64,000 bases of DNA, taken from NCBI GenBank assembly GCA_963734435.1, contig CAVTHA010000015.1, forward strand, positions 455,004 through 519,003, read 5' to 3'. Position numbers and translations under genes: made by a program. Below, in pieces: positions 1 through 8,726 of the stretch. The number at the start of each line of letters is the position of its first letter. The first letter of the stretch is position 1. The stretch is from Bog-756 sp963734435. Its GTDB lineage: Bacteria; Actinomycetota; Acidimicrobiia; Acidimicrobiales; RAAP-2. The notes beneath the pieces were generated by a model, which saw only the letters and a list, made by a program, of their open reading frames with translations, was not told where the DNA came from and made no database searches.

Positions 1-1
1 G

Positions 2-568
2 TTCGCCGCACCGCGGCCCGACCCGCCGCGGGTACTGGCCGACCGCGGGGCCAACGGTATCGACGGTGTGATCTCCACCGCCATCGGGGTGGCGCTCAGC
101 GGCCCCGGCCCAACGGTGGCCCTGGTCGGCGACCTCGCCTTCCTCCATGACGTCTCGGCCCTGGTGGGGGTGGAAGGGTTCGCCGCCGACCTCACGGTCG
201 TGGTGGCCGACAACCGGGGTGGCGGGATCTTCTCGTTCCTGGACGTGGCCACCTCGCTCGATGAGGGCCGGTTCGACGCGCTGTTCGGCACCTCGCCGTC
301 CCCCGACGTGGCGGAGGTGGCGGCCGGTTTCGGCTGGCCCGTCGATGACGTCGAGCGGCCCGAAGCCGGGGCCTTCGAGTCCGCCCTGGACCGCCGTCTG
401 TCCGGACGCGGGCCTTCGGTCATCCGGGTCCGGCTCCCCGGCCGCACCGAGAACGTGGACACCCACCGGCTGGTCAACGAGGCCATCGTGTCCGCCGTCG
501 ACCGTGTCGACGAGATGGACGTGGTCGAGCGCGTCCAAAAAGACGGTCAGCAGGGGCGGGGGTCGTAA
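2..568 (+). CDS. menD: 2-succinyl-5-enolpyruvyl-6-hydroxy-3-cyclohexene-1-carboxylate synthase MenD, C-terminal part
   Basis: This is the last 188 residues of MenD, the ThDP-dependent enzyme that joins isochorismate and 2-oxoglutarate in menaquinone synthesis. The frame is open from the window edge, so the start lies outside. The ThDP/Mg-binding region is visible: RGANGIDG, then a GDLAFLHD segment (the GDG-like motif) and, about 27 residues on, an NRGGGIFSFL stretch, which is typical of MenD rather than acetolactate synthase. The product is cytosolic. The gene runs convergently into the LCP gene and the two 3' ends overlap by about 22 nt, so there is no room for a conventional terminator between them. 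Nothing looks damaged in the visible part. Confidence 0.9.
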   Translation, partial: FAAPRPDPPRVLADRGANGIDGVISTAIGVALSGPGPTVALVGDLAFLHDVSALVGVEGFAADLTVVVADNRGGGIFSFLDVATSLDEGRFDALFGTSPSPDVAEVAAGFGWPVDDVERPEAGAFESALDRRLSGRGPSVIRVRLPGRTENVDTHRLVNEAIVSAVDRVDEMDVVERVQKDGQQGRGS

Positions 569-1918
569 GGCGGGATGGTGGGAGGGGCCGGCGCAGTGGT
601 CGCCGGGGCGGCCGGCGACGGCGACGACGTCGTCGGCGCCGGGGTGGTGGTCGTGGTGTTCACCGGAATGCTGATGGGTCGGCCGTAGGCGTCCAACGGT
701 GGCGTGGTGATGGTGGTGGCGTCACCTCCCTGGAACTGGGCGACGATGGGGGCGGCCTCGTCGGGTTGGACCACCTCGACCGAGCCGGCCGCCGCCGAGG
801 TGGCCCCGGCCGTGGGCAGGGTGTACGCCTGCAGCTGCGATCCGGAGAATGCCTTGTAGCGCTCGGCCAGACCGTACAGGTCCCCGGGGGTCAGACCGTC
901 GTCCTTGCTGAAGTCGTGGACCACCGAGTTGAGCAGGGCGTTCAGGCGGAAGGGGTTGTAGGTCGACTTGGCCTTGTCGATGGCGGCCGAGATGATCAGG
1001 TTCTGACGCTGGATGCGGCCGAGGTCGGAGCTCGGATCCTGGAGCCACCGACCGCCCGTTGGCGTAGTACTGGAAATAGCGGGAACGGGACAGGGCCAGG
1101 GCCTGGGACCCGTTGAGGACCTGGCAACCGGTCTGGCTGATGTCGAGCCCGGACTCGTTGACACCGGTATCGAGGTTGTGGTCGCGCACCGGGTAGGGGA
1201 AGTCCATGCTGATCCCCCCGAGGGCGTTGACCGCGTCCTGAACACCGAAGAAGTCGATCACGATGTAATGGCTGATGGGGATACCAAAGGTGTTCTCGAT
1301 GGTCTGGATCAACGCATTGGGGCCGTTGCCGAATGCGGTGTTGATCTTGTTGCTGCTCGAAAGAGGGCTGTTGGCCGCCATCCCCGACAGGGTCACGTAG
1401 GTGTCGCGTGGGATGGACAGCGAAGAGGCCGTCCCGGCCGCCGGGTCGACGTGGATGATCTTGATGGTGTCGCTGCGCTGCCCGACGACTGCGGAGGTCG
1501 AGCCGAACTGCTGGGCCTGCGCCGCCGTCTCGCCGGCCCGGCTGTCCGATCCGATCAAGAGGACGTTGTAGGGCTGGCCGTTGGCGGCAGCCACACAGGT
1601 GTCGCAGGGGCCGGAGGAGACTTTGCTCCACTCATACCGGAAGTACCCGTAGCCGAGCCCGGCCACCAGCAGCAACAGGACGACCACGGCGATGGCACCG
1701 CGCAGCAAACGTTCCGCCGGACGCCGCCGCCGCTTCGTGGCCCGTCGCCGTTCGCGTCGGGTGGGAACGGTGACCTCGCCCCCGAGAATGGGCCCGGCGA
1801 ATTCGGTACCCCTGGGTGACGGCTCCGGCGAGCTGGCGCGCGGCCGCCCGGTCGGAGCGACTGGGGCCTGCCCCGAGGGACGGGACCGGCGTGGCGTCGG
1901 GGGATCGGTGGGTGCCAA
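547..1918 (-). CDS. LytR-CpsA-Psr (LCP) family cell-wall glycopolymer transferase, frameshifted
   Basis: LCP proteins attach wall polymers to peptidoglycan from lipid-linked precursors outside the membrane. The N-terminus is a basic cytoplasmic tail of about 70 residues, followed by one membrane helix (AVVVLLLLVAGLGYGYF). The LCP domain then shows NVLLIGSDSR, RSDTIKIIHVDP, SIPRDTYV and, past the break, DPSSDLGRIQRQ. The C-terminus is a Thr/Pro-rich tail. The frame is broken near 1047-1054, where the tetranucleotide ACCG is directly repeated; removing one copy restores NGRWLQDPSSDLGR exactly, giving about 455 residues. The chosen start is TTG at 1918; a start further downstream is possible because no good ribosome site is seen. 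It lies downstream of, and co-directional with, the carotenoid oxygenase gene. Confidence 0.85.
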
Positions 1919-2045
1919 GGTGGGGATGGATGCCGGCTCGGAGGGCCGGCAGTGGGCTGGTAACGGGTGCGGTGGCGTCCGCTAGGGACATCCAGTTTCG
2001 CATGCATGGTCACCGAGTTGGTGGCACCGGCGACGACACCCCTGC

Positions 2046-3395
2046 TCAGCTGTTGGTCGGCACCCATGAGCCGTGGAACCCGTTCGGCACCCGGGCCGGC
2101 AGGTGGACCGTGGCCACCGGCGGCCCGGCGAACGCCGTCCCGTCGAGGATCACCAGGTCGCTGGCCCCCCGGGCGGCGTCGAACACCATGCTCAGGACCC
2201 ATCCCTCGTCTTCGGCCCGGCCGTCGATGGCGCGCACGAAGACCGGCTCGCCCGGCGACTTGTGTTCGCCCGGCTCGAATCGGGTTGCCTCGTCGCGCCG
2301 GAGGTCGTACTTGACCAGGGCGGTGAGGGCCGGTGCGCTCGGATGGGGGCCGAGCCGGGTGCAGTACCCGTAGCGGTGGCGCCGTCCGGCCACCGTGTCG
2401 TCGATGCGGGGGGAGTCGACCGGGGCGTCGTCGAGACGCTCCTCGGTCACGCGTCGGGCGGCCAGGTCGACGGTCCAACGGGCCAACGACGGTAGGCCCG
2501 AGGCCACGGCCTCCCCCGGTCCGGTGTCGAAGAAGGCGTCGTAGCGCACGACGTCCATGACGACCGAGTCGCCGGCGTCGTAGGCGTTGAGCACGTGCAG
2601 CGCGTAGACCGGGTCGAGCCCGATCCAATGGATGTCGGCGCTGCCGCCCGACCGGGGCATGACCCCGATCCGGGCCCCGGCTTCGGGCATCCAGCGGTAG
2701 GGGAGGGCGCGTCCGAGGGCGGCCAGCTCGAGGTCGAAGAGAACGGGGAGGTCCAGGAAGACGACCCGGGTGGCAGTGACCCCGAAGTCGTGCATCAAGG
2801 TGGCCCGGGGTACATCGACCTCCTCGCTGCGCACCAGCAAGCCCGTGGCGTCGACGACGTGGTAGCGGAGGAAGGGTGGGCCGAAGACGTCGCACCCGAA
2901 GAAGATCAGGTCACCGGTGTCGGGGTCCACCTTCGGGTGAGCGGCCATGGGCGAGGCCAGCTGGCCTTCGAAGTCGTGGACCCGAGCACCGGCCAGGTCA
3001 GCGGAGAGGGCGTGGGGAAAGCCGGACTCGGCCAGCGCCAGGGTGAGGCCGGCGTGCCGGATCACGTGGGTGTTGGCCGGCCCGTCGATCGGTTCGCGCG
3101 GTCCCTTCGGCGGAGCGGTACCGAGCTTGTCCGCCAGGGACCGGGTCCGCACCCAACGATTGCGGTAGCCGAGGGCCTTGCCACCGCCGAGCGTGATCGC
3201 ATGGACCATGCCGTCTCCGCTGAACCAGTGGTAGTCGGACTCGTCGGCCGGGACCACCGGCGGGTTGGGCCCGTTCCGCAGGAGCTGGCCGTCGAGATCA
3301 GGTGGGATGTAGCCGGTGACCGGCAACTCGTGGTCGTCGCTGCACTCCTCGAGCACCGGCGCGTAGTTTCCGTGCAGGTACGGGTTGACCGTCAT
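2046..3395 (-). CDS. Carotenoid cleavage oxygenase family protein
   Basis: A 449-residue member of the RPE65/carotenoid oxygenase family, non-haem iron enzymes that split carotenoids or related polyenes and stilbenes with O2. The four iron-ligand histidines of this beta-propeller family can be assigned to about His153 (AAHPKVDPDTG), His202 (TLMHDFG), His267 (YALHVLN) and His441 (NGFHGSW). FRNGPNP-like LLRNGPNPPV and HWFSGDGMVHA near the N-terminus are also family signatures. Length is normal. The ATG at 3395 was chosen because GGAGC lies just before it; a longer reading frame upstream has no family similarity. It is divergent from tyrS with about 130 bp between. The substrate cannot be told from sequence. 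Confidence 0.9.
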   Translation of the reverse strand: MTVNPYLHGNYAPVLEECSDDHELPVTGYIPPDLDGQLLRNGPNPPVVPADESDYHWFSGDGMVHAITLGGGKALGYRNRWVRTRSLADKLGTAPPKGPREPIDGPANTHVIRHAGLTLALAESGFPHALSADLAGARVHDFEGQLASPMAAHPKVDPDTGDLIFFGCDVFGPPFLRYHVVDATGLLVRSEEVDVPRATLMHDFGVTATRVVFLDLPVLFDLELAALGRALPYRWMPEAGARIGVMPRSGGSADIHWIGLDPVYALHVLNAYDAGDSVVMDVVRYDAFFDTGPGEAVASGLPSLARWTVDLAARRVTEERLDDAPVDSPRIDDTVAGRRHRYGYCTRLGPHPSAPALTALVKYDLRRDEATRFEPGEHKSPGEPVFVRAIDGRAEDEGWVLSMVFDAARGASDLVILDGTAFAGPPVATVHLPARVPNGFHGSWVPTNS

Positions 3396-3511
3396 GTGCT
3401 CCTCGCGGTGGTGTCGGGTGTCGTCGGGTCGTGCCGCGCCGACCCTCGGGGCACCCGAGGCGCCTGCGATGGTAGCGGACCGGCTCGCGTTCCCCTTCGA
3501 CCTCGACGTGG

Positions 3512-3517
3512 CAGGCT
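3512..3517 (+). promoter_or_regulatory. Candidate -10 hexamer for leaderless tyrS
   Basis: CAGGCT ends 6 nt before the GTG start of tyrS, and no Shine-Dalgarno sequence lies between. The same arrangement (CAGGCT, 6 nt, GTG) precedes the dipZ-like gene at 57855. Placement is by pattern only. Confidence 0.4.
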
Positions 3518-3523
3518 GACGAG

Positions 3524-4811
3524 GTGCCGGCACTCATCGAGGACCTTCGTTTCCGCGGCCTCATCCACCAGATGACCGATCCGGCGCTCGAGACCCACCT
3601 CGATCAGGGTGGTCTCACCGTGTACGGCGGGTTCGACCCGACGGCGGACAGCTTGCACGTGGGCCATCTGATGCAGATGTGCACGCTTCGCCGCGTCCAG
3701 CAGCGCCGGTCATCGCCCCATCGTCCTCGCCGGTGGCGCCACCGGCTTCGTCGGGGACCCCGGTGGCAAATCGGAGGAGCGCGCCTTGCTCTCCGAGGAC
3801 GAGTTGGCTGCCAACACCGAGGCCATCCGGCGCCAGCTCGAGCGCTTCCTCGACTTCGCCGGCCGAGACGCGGAGACCGGGGCCGTCCTGGTCGACAACG
3901 CCGATTGGTTGGGGGACCTCCGCCTGCTCGACTTCCTGCGCGATGTCGGGAAGCACTTCACCGTCAACCAGATGGTGGCCAAGGACTCGGTTCGATCCCG
4001 GCTGTCCGCGCCGGACCGGTCCATCTCCTACACCGAATTCAGCTACATGCTCCTTCAGGCCTTCGACTTCCTCCACCTCTACGACGCGCACGGGTGTCGC
4101 CTGCAGTTGGGGGGAAGCGACCAGTGGGGGAACATCACGATGGGCGTCGACCTGGTCAGAAAGGTCCGTCGCCAGGAGGTGTGGGGGCTCACCACGCCGT
4201 TGGTGGTGAAAGCCGACGGCAGCAAGTTCGGGAAGACCGAGTCCGGCACGGTCTGGCTCGATCCGGCCCGCACCAGCGCCTACCAGCTCTACCAGTTCTT
4301 CCTGCGCAGCGAGGATGGGGTGGTCGGCACCTACCTGCGCTACTTCACCGACCTCTCCCACCAGGCGATCGCCGAGCTCGACGAGGCCACCGCGTCGCGA
4401 CCCGAACATCGAGAGGCCCAGCGTGAGCTGGCCCGTCAGGTCTGCAGCTTGGTGCACGGGACGGCGAGCGCCCAGCAGGCCGAGCGCACCGCCGCCGCGC
4501 TGTTCGGTGGGGACCTTGCCCTCCTGGACGAGCAGTCGATCCTCGACGTCTTCTCGGACGCTCCCTCCACCATCCTTCCCCGCAGCCGGCTCGACGGCTC
4601 CGGCACGCCGCTCGTGGACCTACTGGTCGAGACCGGCTTGGCCACCTCGAAGAGCCAGGCTCGGCGCACGGTCGAACAGGGCGGGGCCTATGTCAACGAC
4701 CGGCAGGCCGACGATGCCGACCGGGTGATCGGCCCGGCAGACCTGTTGTCGGACCGCTACGTCGTGCTCCGCCGCGGCAAGAAGGACTACCACCTGGTGA
4801 GCTTCGCCTGA
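3524..4811 (+). CDS. tyrS: Tyrosyl-tRNA synthetase, frameshifted
   Basis: Charges tRNA-Tyr with tyrosine. Class I signatures are present: HVGH at about residues 45-48 and a KMSKS-type loop, KFGKT, in the second half; the C-terminus carries an S4 RNA-binding domain (LVETGLATSKSQARR). Corrected length is about 428 residues, normal for bacterial TyrRS. The frame breaks near 3700: an extra base in CAGCAGCGCC separates LRRVQ from AGHRPIVLAGGATGFVG, both of which are typical TyrRS sequence. GTG at 3524 is the start. The gene is essential in most bacteria, so the break is more likely a sequence error than a true mutation. It is divergent from the carotenoid oxygenase gene. Confidence 0.92.
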
Positions 4812-4852
4812 TCGGTGCGGAGCGGCGACCCGGCCGAGGAGGCAGCCGGTCC

Positions 4853-4858
4853 TACACT
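4853..4858 (+). promoter_or_regulatory. Candidate -10 hexamer for the DUF3151 gene
   Basis: TACACT followed by 7 nt and then ATG at 4866, with no ribosome-binding site; this is consistent with a leaderless transcript starting at or next to the A of the start codon. Confidence 0.5.
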
Positions 4859-4865
4859 GACCACC

Positions 4866-5339
4866 ATGAGCCCCGCCCACGGGGAGCCTTCGGACGGATC
4901 GCCGGTCCGGCTGAGCACCGGTTTGCCCGAGACGGTGCTGCCCGAAGAGCCCGCATCGGTCACGAGCCGCCTCGAGGTCGCCCTCGAGTTGCCCGGTGAG
5001 CATCGCCGCCATGCCGTCTCCGACGTGGTCCGGACCGCACCGGCCTCGTCGGCGGCCTGGGCCGCGCTCGGCTCGCTGGCCCGCGACGACGTCGAGGCCT
5101 ACGCCTGCTTCCGCGTCGGGTACCACCGTGGGCTCGACGTGCTCCGCCGGGCCGGGTGGAAGGGCTCGGGCTATGTCCGGTGGGCCCACCCGTCCAACCA
5201 GGGCTTCCTCCGCTGCGTCGAGGGCCTGCGGGCCTCGGCCGCGGCCATCGGAGAAGCCGAGGAAGAGGAGCGGTGCGCGCAGTTCCTGGGCCAGCTCGAT
5301 CCCTCCTGGCATCCCGACCGGACCGGGTTTCCCCACTAG
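4866..5339 (+). CDS. DUF3151 family protein
   Basis: A 157-residue cytosolic protein with the hallmark core of the actinobacterial DUF3151 family: AWAALGSLARDDVEAYACFR, then GYHRGLDVLRRAGWKG, then NQGFLRCVEGLRASAAAIG and ERCAQFLGQLDP near the C-terminus. The function of the family is unknown. A Pro/Glu-rich N-terminal 35 residues precedes the conserved helical part, as in relatives. ATG at 4866 was preferred to an upstream in-frame GTG because of the adjacent -10 hexamer. The stop codon overlaps the GTG of the following lipoprotein by one base, so the two are probably co-transcribed. Confidence 0.8.
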   Translation: MSPAHGEPSDGSPVRLSTGLPETVLPEEPASVTSRLEVALELPGEHRRHAVSDVVRTAPASSAAWAALGSLARDDVEAYACFRVGYHRGLDVLRRAGWKGSGYVRWAHPSNQGFLRCVEGLRASAAAIGEAEEEERCAQFLGQLDPSWHPDRTGFPH

Positions 5340-5890
5340 TGGGCCGGGATGACGGTGGGGCGCACGGCACCGGGCCCACCGGCCGGTGGGTGGCCGTGTT
5401 GTCGGTGCTGGCGGTGGCGGGCGCGGTGGCGCTGGCCGGGTGCAGCGGACAGGAGCAGTCGGGCCCGCCCGCCGCCCGGGTGGCAACCTGGGTGTCGGGG
5501 GCGGGAGGTGGGGCGGCCATCGGGACGCTCCGGGTGGATTCGGCCAATGTGAGCCAGGCGCTGGCCCGCCACAACCCGCCCGCGGCCATCAAGACGGTCT
5601 GCGCCCTGCTCACCACCGACGCCGAGACGGCCATCGGCAATCTCCCGACGCCGGACACGATGTTGACCGACGAGCTCAACACGGCCTATGAGGACGCCGC
5701 CTCCGCCGGCGACGACTGCTACGCCGGCGCCGGCGGGGACCGGTCGCTGCTGGCCCGGTCGACCCGTGAGCGCGCCGCCCTGGCGTCGAAACTGGTCACC
5801 GCAGTGGACCGCATCACCGCCGTCACCGGGCATCCGCCCTCGACCTCGACCACGCTTCCGGCCGACGACAGTGACCCGTTCGGGGGCTAG
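5339..5890 (+). CDS. Putative lipoprotein, unknown function
   Basis: 183 residues beginning at a GTG that shares its G with the preceding TAG stop. The N-terminus is a lipoprotein signal peptide: a short polar region, a hydrophobic stretch (WVAVLSVLAVAGAVALAG) and the lipobox LAGC, so Cys near residue 37 is the likely lipidation site. The mature part is mostly alpha-helical with two further cysteines (TVCALL and DDCYAG) that could form a disulfide, and ends in a Ser/Thr-rich tail. No known family was recognised. It sits between the DUF3151 and flavin-reductase-like genes on the same strand. Confidence 0.7.
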   Translation: MGRDDGGAHGTGPTGRWVAVLSVLAVAGAVALAGCSGQEQSGPPAARVATWVSGAGGGAAIGTLRVDSANVSQALARHNPPAAIKTVCALLTTDAETAIGNLPTPDTMLTDELNTAYEDAASAGDDCYAGAGGDRSLLARSTRERAALASKLVTAVDRITAVTGHPPSTSTTLPADDSDPFGG

Positions 5891-5897
5891 CGATCGG

Positions 5898-6491
5898 ATG
5901 CCGCCACCCGACGGTCCGATCGGTCCGGTACCGAGCGGCCGAGACCCCGAGGAGTACGACCGCCTCCGGCGGCGTGTGCTGTGGTCGCTCCCCACCGGGC
6001 TGTTCGTGGTGGGGACCAGGGCGGGCGAGCGGGCCAACCTGATGACCGCCAATTGGGTGATGCAGATCGCCATCTCGCCCAAGCTGGTGGCGGTGTCCGT
6101 GGAGCGGGGAGCGGAGACCCGACGGCTCATCGAGGAGGGTGGCGGGTTCTCGGTGAGCGTGCTGGCCCGGGAGGACCGGACGGTCGTGCGCCGGTTCGTC
6201 AAGCCGGTCGCCGCCCTGACACGTGACGCGACCGGCGAGGTCACCTCGATGCAGGGCCAGCCGGTGGTTCAGGTGGCTGGCGGCCTGCCGCGCCTCGAAG
6301 CCGCCCTCGGCTGGCTGGCCTGCACCGTGCGGGAGACGTGTACGTGGGAGCACCTCTCGCCGACCACCACCGAGGGATCGAGTCACGTGCTGTTCGTCGG
6401 GGAGGTGGTCGACGCCGGCGAGCGGGGCTCGGGCGCCGCCGAGCAGCCGGTGCTGCGGATGGAGGACACCCGTATGAGCTATGGCGGATGA
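5898..6491 (+). CDS. Flavin reductase-like domain protein (FMN-binding split barrel)
   Basis: A 197-residue protein resembling flavin reductase-like flavoproteins, which bind FMN and reduce flavin for partner oxygenases or act as small flavoenzymes. Diagnostic segments are LPTGLFVVGTRAGERANLMT, WVMQIAISPKLVAVSVER, and the barrel strand GGGFSVSVLAREDR. A late HVLFVGEVVDAG strand also fits the fold. The start is ATG at 5898, 7 nt after the lipoprotein stop. No dedicated oxygenase gene lies beside it, so the partner is unknown. Confidence 0.8.
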   Translation: MPPPDGPIGPVPSGRDPEEYDRLRRRVLWSLPTGLFVVGTRAGERANLMTANWVMQIAISPKLVAVSVERGAETRRLIEEGGGFSVSVLAREDRTVVRRFVKPVAALTRDATGEVTSMQGQPVVQVAGGLPRLEAALGWLACTVRETCTWEHLSPTTTEGSSHVLFVGEVVDAGERGSGAAEQPVLRMEDTRMSYGG

Positions 6492-6516
6492 GCACCGGCC
6501 AGGGGTAGGAAGGCGC

Positions 6517-6739
6517 TCAGCGGTCGGGGCGCAGGTCGATCCGGAGGGTGAGGATCCCGTCCCGGAGGCTCGGCTCGGCGTCACCCAGCATGGCGAAGTC
6601 CATGTAGTCGGCCTGGGCCTGCTGCTTGAACCGCTCCCGCTCGGGGCCCTCGACCGGAGGGAGACCCACGCGAGCGCACGGCGTCCGCCCTGGCCCGGAA
6701 GCGTTCGATCATGACCTGCGGGTCGAATTCGTCGGCCAT
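6517..6739 (-). CDS. Small hypothetical protein, frameshifted
   Basis: A short gene of about 73 residues once a single extra base near 6660 is removed. The start is ATG at 6739 (MADEFDPQVMIERFRARADA); past the break the other frame reads RGLPPVEGPERERFKQQAQ and ends with GILTLRIDLRPDR. The join gives a continuous charged helical protein with a C-terminal strand. Both halves have the codon bias of the neighbours, which supports one real gene. No family was recognised. It is convergent with the flavin-reductase-like gene and divergent from the next small gene. Confidence 0.5.
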
Positions 6740-6879
6740 GGGCCCCGATCGTACCGGTGCCGGTGCGCCACGACTCCCCATACCCCGCACTACACTGGGC
6801 TTACCGGTGATCGGTGGTGCCCTCGGTGCTCATGGCAGGCGGGGGCCCCATGCCACCTCTGCTGGGGCAAGGAGTTTCC

Positions 6880-7089
6880 GTGAAGAAGGGACGCCATCGC
6901 CGCTTCGAAGAAGCGCGAAGCCTGAAGCGGTCGGTCGCGACCGCCAACCGGCGCTGCCCCGAGTGCGGGGCGGAACCCGAGGACAAGCACGCATCGTGGT
7001 GCCTGGCCACCGAGGACGAGTACGACGAGATCCTCGGCACGGTGCCCAAGGAGACGGCGCAAGCCGAGGACGACCCGCTGGCCGAGTAG
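6880..7089 (+). CDS. Small cysteine-containing hypothetical protein
   Basis: 69 residues starting at GTG 6880, which is preceded at good distance by AAGGAG; an upstream in-frame start is less likely because it lacks this site. The N-terminus is very basic (KKGRHRRFEEARSLKR). A CPECG pair followed by a third cysteine (HASWC) suggests a small metal site like a zinc ribbon, and the C-terminus is acidic. The charge split and size resemble small nucleic-acid- or ribosome-associated proteins, but this is only an impression. Confidence 0.6.
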   Translation: MKKGRHRRFEEARSLKRSVATANRRCPECGAEPEDKHASWCLATEDEYDEILGTVPKETAQAEDDPLAE

Positions 7090-7115
7090 CCCGCGGTGGC
7101 GCCGCCCGGTGCCGG

Positions 7116-7190
7116 CCGCCGGGTTCAGTGGGCCCGCCGGGTTCAGTGGCGCACCGTCGGGTGGGGCAGACGCACCGTCGGGTGGGGCAG
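7116..7190. repeat. Two adjacent short tandem duplications
   Basis: A 16-bp unit (CCGCCGGGTTCAGTGG) occurs at 7116-7131 and 7134-7149 (period 18), and a 19-bp unit (GCACCGTCGGGTGGGGCAG) at 7151-7169 and 7172-7190 (period 21). The second pair lies inside the 3' end of the minus-strand gene and duplicates a seven-residue peptide, RLPHPTV, at its C-terminus. Both are perfect copies and so look recent. Confidence 0.9.
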
Positions 7191-7913
7191 GAGGGTGACC
7201 TGAGCGCGAGGTGCGGTCCGTTCGTCCAGATAGTCGGCGAGCTTCCGGTACACGGGCTTGCCGGCCATGGTCTCGAGCTCGGTGCGCATGCTCATGTACA
7301 CCGGCTCGTGCCCTACGAAGGCTTCGGGGTCCTCGGTGCACCACCAGTGGAACTCGGCTCCGCCCTCGCCCCAGTGGCGGCGGTCCCACTGCCGTACCAC
7401 CGAGGTCACGTGCCCGTCGGGTGAGGTCTCGTCTTCGCGGCGAAGCGGTAGCTGCCAGCACACCTCCGGCTTGAGCTCGACGTGGCTCCGACCCTGCGCC
7501 TCGGCCGCCTTGTGCAGCGCGCAACCGGTGCCGCCGGGGAATCCGGGCCGGTTGAGGAAGATGCAAGCGCCGTCGACCATCCGGGTCCCGAGCTCCCCGC
7601 CGTCCCGCTTCTTCACCACTCCCTTCTGGCCTTGCTTGTAGTACTGCCAGAGATCGGGGGTGAGTTCGGCGGCGGCCCGCTCGACGGTGCGGGCATCCTT
7701 CTTGCCGGTGAAGTGGGCGCCGTAGGAGCAGCAACCCTGCTCGAGCTCGGGCGCGCTGGCGGTGAGGACGCCCTGGCACCCCTGGCCGAAGATGCATTTC
7801 CAGGAGCTGGCCAGGAACGTCACGTCGAAGAGCCAGGTGCGGTCCTCGTCGGGGTCGTCGAAGCTGACCCACTCGTGGGCCTCACGGGCAATGGGTTCGT
7901 CGGGGCTTCCCAC
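7143..7913 (-). CDS. Conserved cysteine-rich protein, YkgJ/UPF0153-like pattern
   Basis: 256 residues of a soluble protein common in actinobacteria with no established function. Eight cysteines are arranged as KCIFGQGC, GCCSYGAHF, GACIFLNRPGF, GGTGC, EVCWQLP and HWWCTEDP. This resembles the iron- or zinc-chelating YkgJ/UPF0153 type, so metal binding is likely. The start was set at GTG 7913, next to AAGGGA, only 18 bp from the divergent nfuA-like start at 7932. The last 14 residues are a duplicated heptapeptide created by a 21-bp tandem repeat. Adjacency to an Fe-S biogenesis gene makes a link with iron handling possible, but that is only inference. Confidence 0.7.
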   Translation of the reverse strand: MGSPDEPIAREAHEWVSFDDPDEDRTWLFDVTFLASSWKCIFGQGCQGVLTASAPELEQGCCSYGAHFTGKKDARTVERAAAELTPDLWQYYKQGQKGVVKKRDGGELGTRMVDGACIFLNRPGFPGGTGCALHKAAEAQGRSHVELKPEVCWQLPLRREDETSPDGHVTSVVRQWDRRHWGEGGAEFHWWCTEDPEAFVGHEPVYMSMRTELETMAGKPVYRKLADYLDERTAPRAQVTLLPHPTVRLPHPTVRH

Positions 7914-7918
7914 TCCCT

Positions 7919-7924
7919 TATGAT
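7919..7924 (+). promoter_or_regulatory. Candidate -10 hexamer for the nfuA-like gene
   Basis: TATGAT, then 7 nt, then ATG at 7932. It is one of the clearest examples of the leaderless pattern in this window and also fixes the start, since a second ATG at 7923 lies inside the hexamer. Confidence 0.55.
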
Positions 7925-7931
7925 GGCAGGC

Positions 7932-8585
7932 ATGGACGAAGACCGTGACCAGGTGCAGCCGGTGTTGACCGTGACGCCGGACGCCCGGGCGACCGTACTC
8001 GGGGTCCTGGCCGACGAGGCCGAGTCCGACACGCTGGCGCTCTGGCTCGAAATCAGCGGAGAGGCGCCCGGTGCCTACTCCTACGACATGTACTTCCAGG
8101 CCCTGGCGGACGCCGGCGCCGGCGACGTGGTGCAGCACGATGACGACCTGCCGGTGGTGGTGCCCGAGGCCAGCGTGGGAAGGTTGCGCGGGGCGACGCT
8201 CGACTTCGCCACCGACGCCTCCGGAGAGGGCGGCCTGGTGATCGTGAACCCCAACACGCCGCCGCTGCGCTCCGCCCAGCCCGCCGGAGGTGGTGCGGCC
8301 GATCTCTCCGACCCCATGGCCCAGCGGGTGGTGGCCGTGCTCGACGAACAGGTGAACCCCAGCATCGCCGCCCACGGCGGCCGGGCCGACCTGGTGGCCG
8401 TCGAGAACCAGTCGGTCTATCTCAGGCTCAGCGGTGGTTGCCAGGGGTGCGGGATGGCCCGTGCCACCCTGTCGCAAGGGATCGAGGTCATCCTGCGCGA
8501 GGCGATCCCCGACATCGTGGACATCGTCGACGTCACCGACCATGCTGAGGGAACCAACCCGTACTACGAGCCCGCCTCCGGCTGA
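7932..8585 (+). CDS. NfuA-like Fe-S biogenesis protein (NifU C-terminal domain)
   Basis: 217 residues with two parts. The N-terminal ~105 residues resemble a degenerate A-type (IscA/HesB-like) domain with no cysteines (ALWLEISGEAPGAYSYDMYF). The C-terminal ~90 residues form a NifU C-terminal domain with the cluster-binding CxxC in GGCQGCGMARATLSQGIE. This matches NfuA, which carries and delivers Fe-S clusters to target enzymes in the cytosol. An Ala/Gly-rich linker joins the domains. The start follows the -10 pattern at 7919-7924. It is divergent from the cysteine-rich gene. Confidence is high for the NifU domain and moderate for equating it with NfuA. Confidence 0.8.
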   Translation: MDEDRDQVQPVLTVTPDARATVLGVLADEAESDTLALWLEISGEAPGAYSYDMYFQALADAGAGDVVQHDDDLPVVVPEASVGRLRGATLDFATDASGEGGLVIVNPNTPPLRSAQPAGGGAADLSDPMAQRVVAVLDEQVNPSIAAHGGRADLVAVENQSVYLRLSGGCQGCGMARATLSQGIEVILREAIPDIVDIVDVTDHAEGTNPYYEPASG

Positions 8586-8726
8586 CCGGTAGGTGGCCGC
8601 GGCTGACGGCCGCGCCGGCTGACGCTGGATCTCGGAGCACCCGCCTGACCTTGAACCGACCGGGCCGGTGCGGCGTGGCGTGCGTTCTTTCCGCCGACGA
8701 TGCACCTCGGGCGTCGACCGGTCCGG

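Noticed and set aside
5156..5338. Longer N-terminus for the lipoprotein gene
   Set aside because: It would overlap the DUF3151 gene in another frame and place the signal peptide internally; GTG 5339 gives a proper signal peptide.
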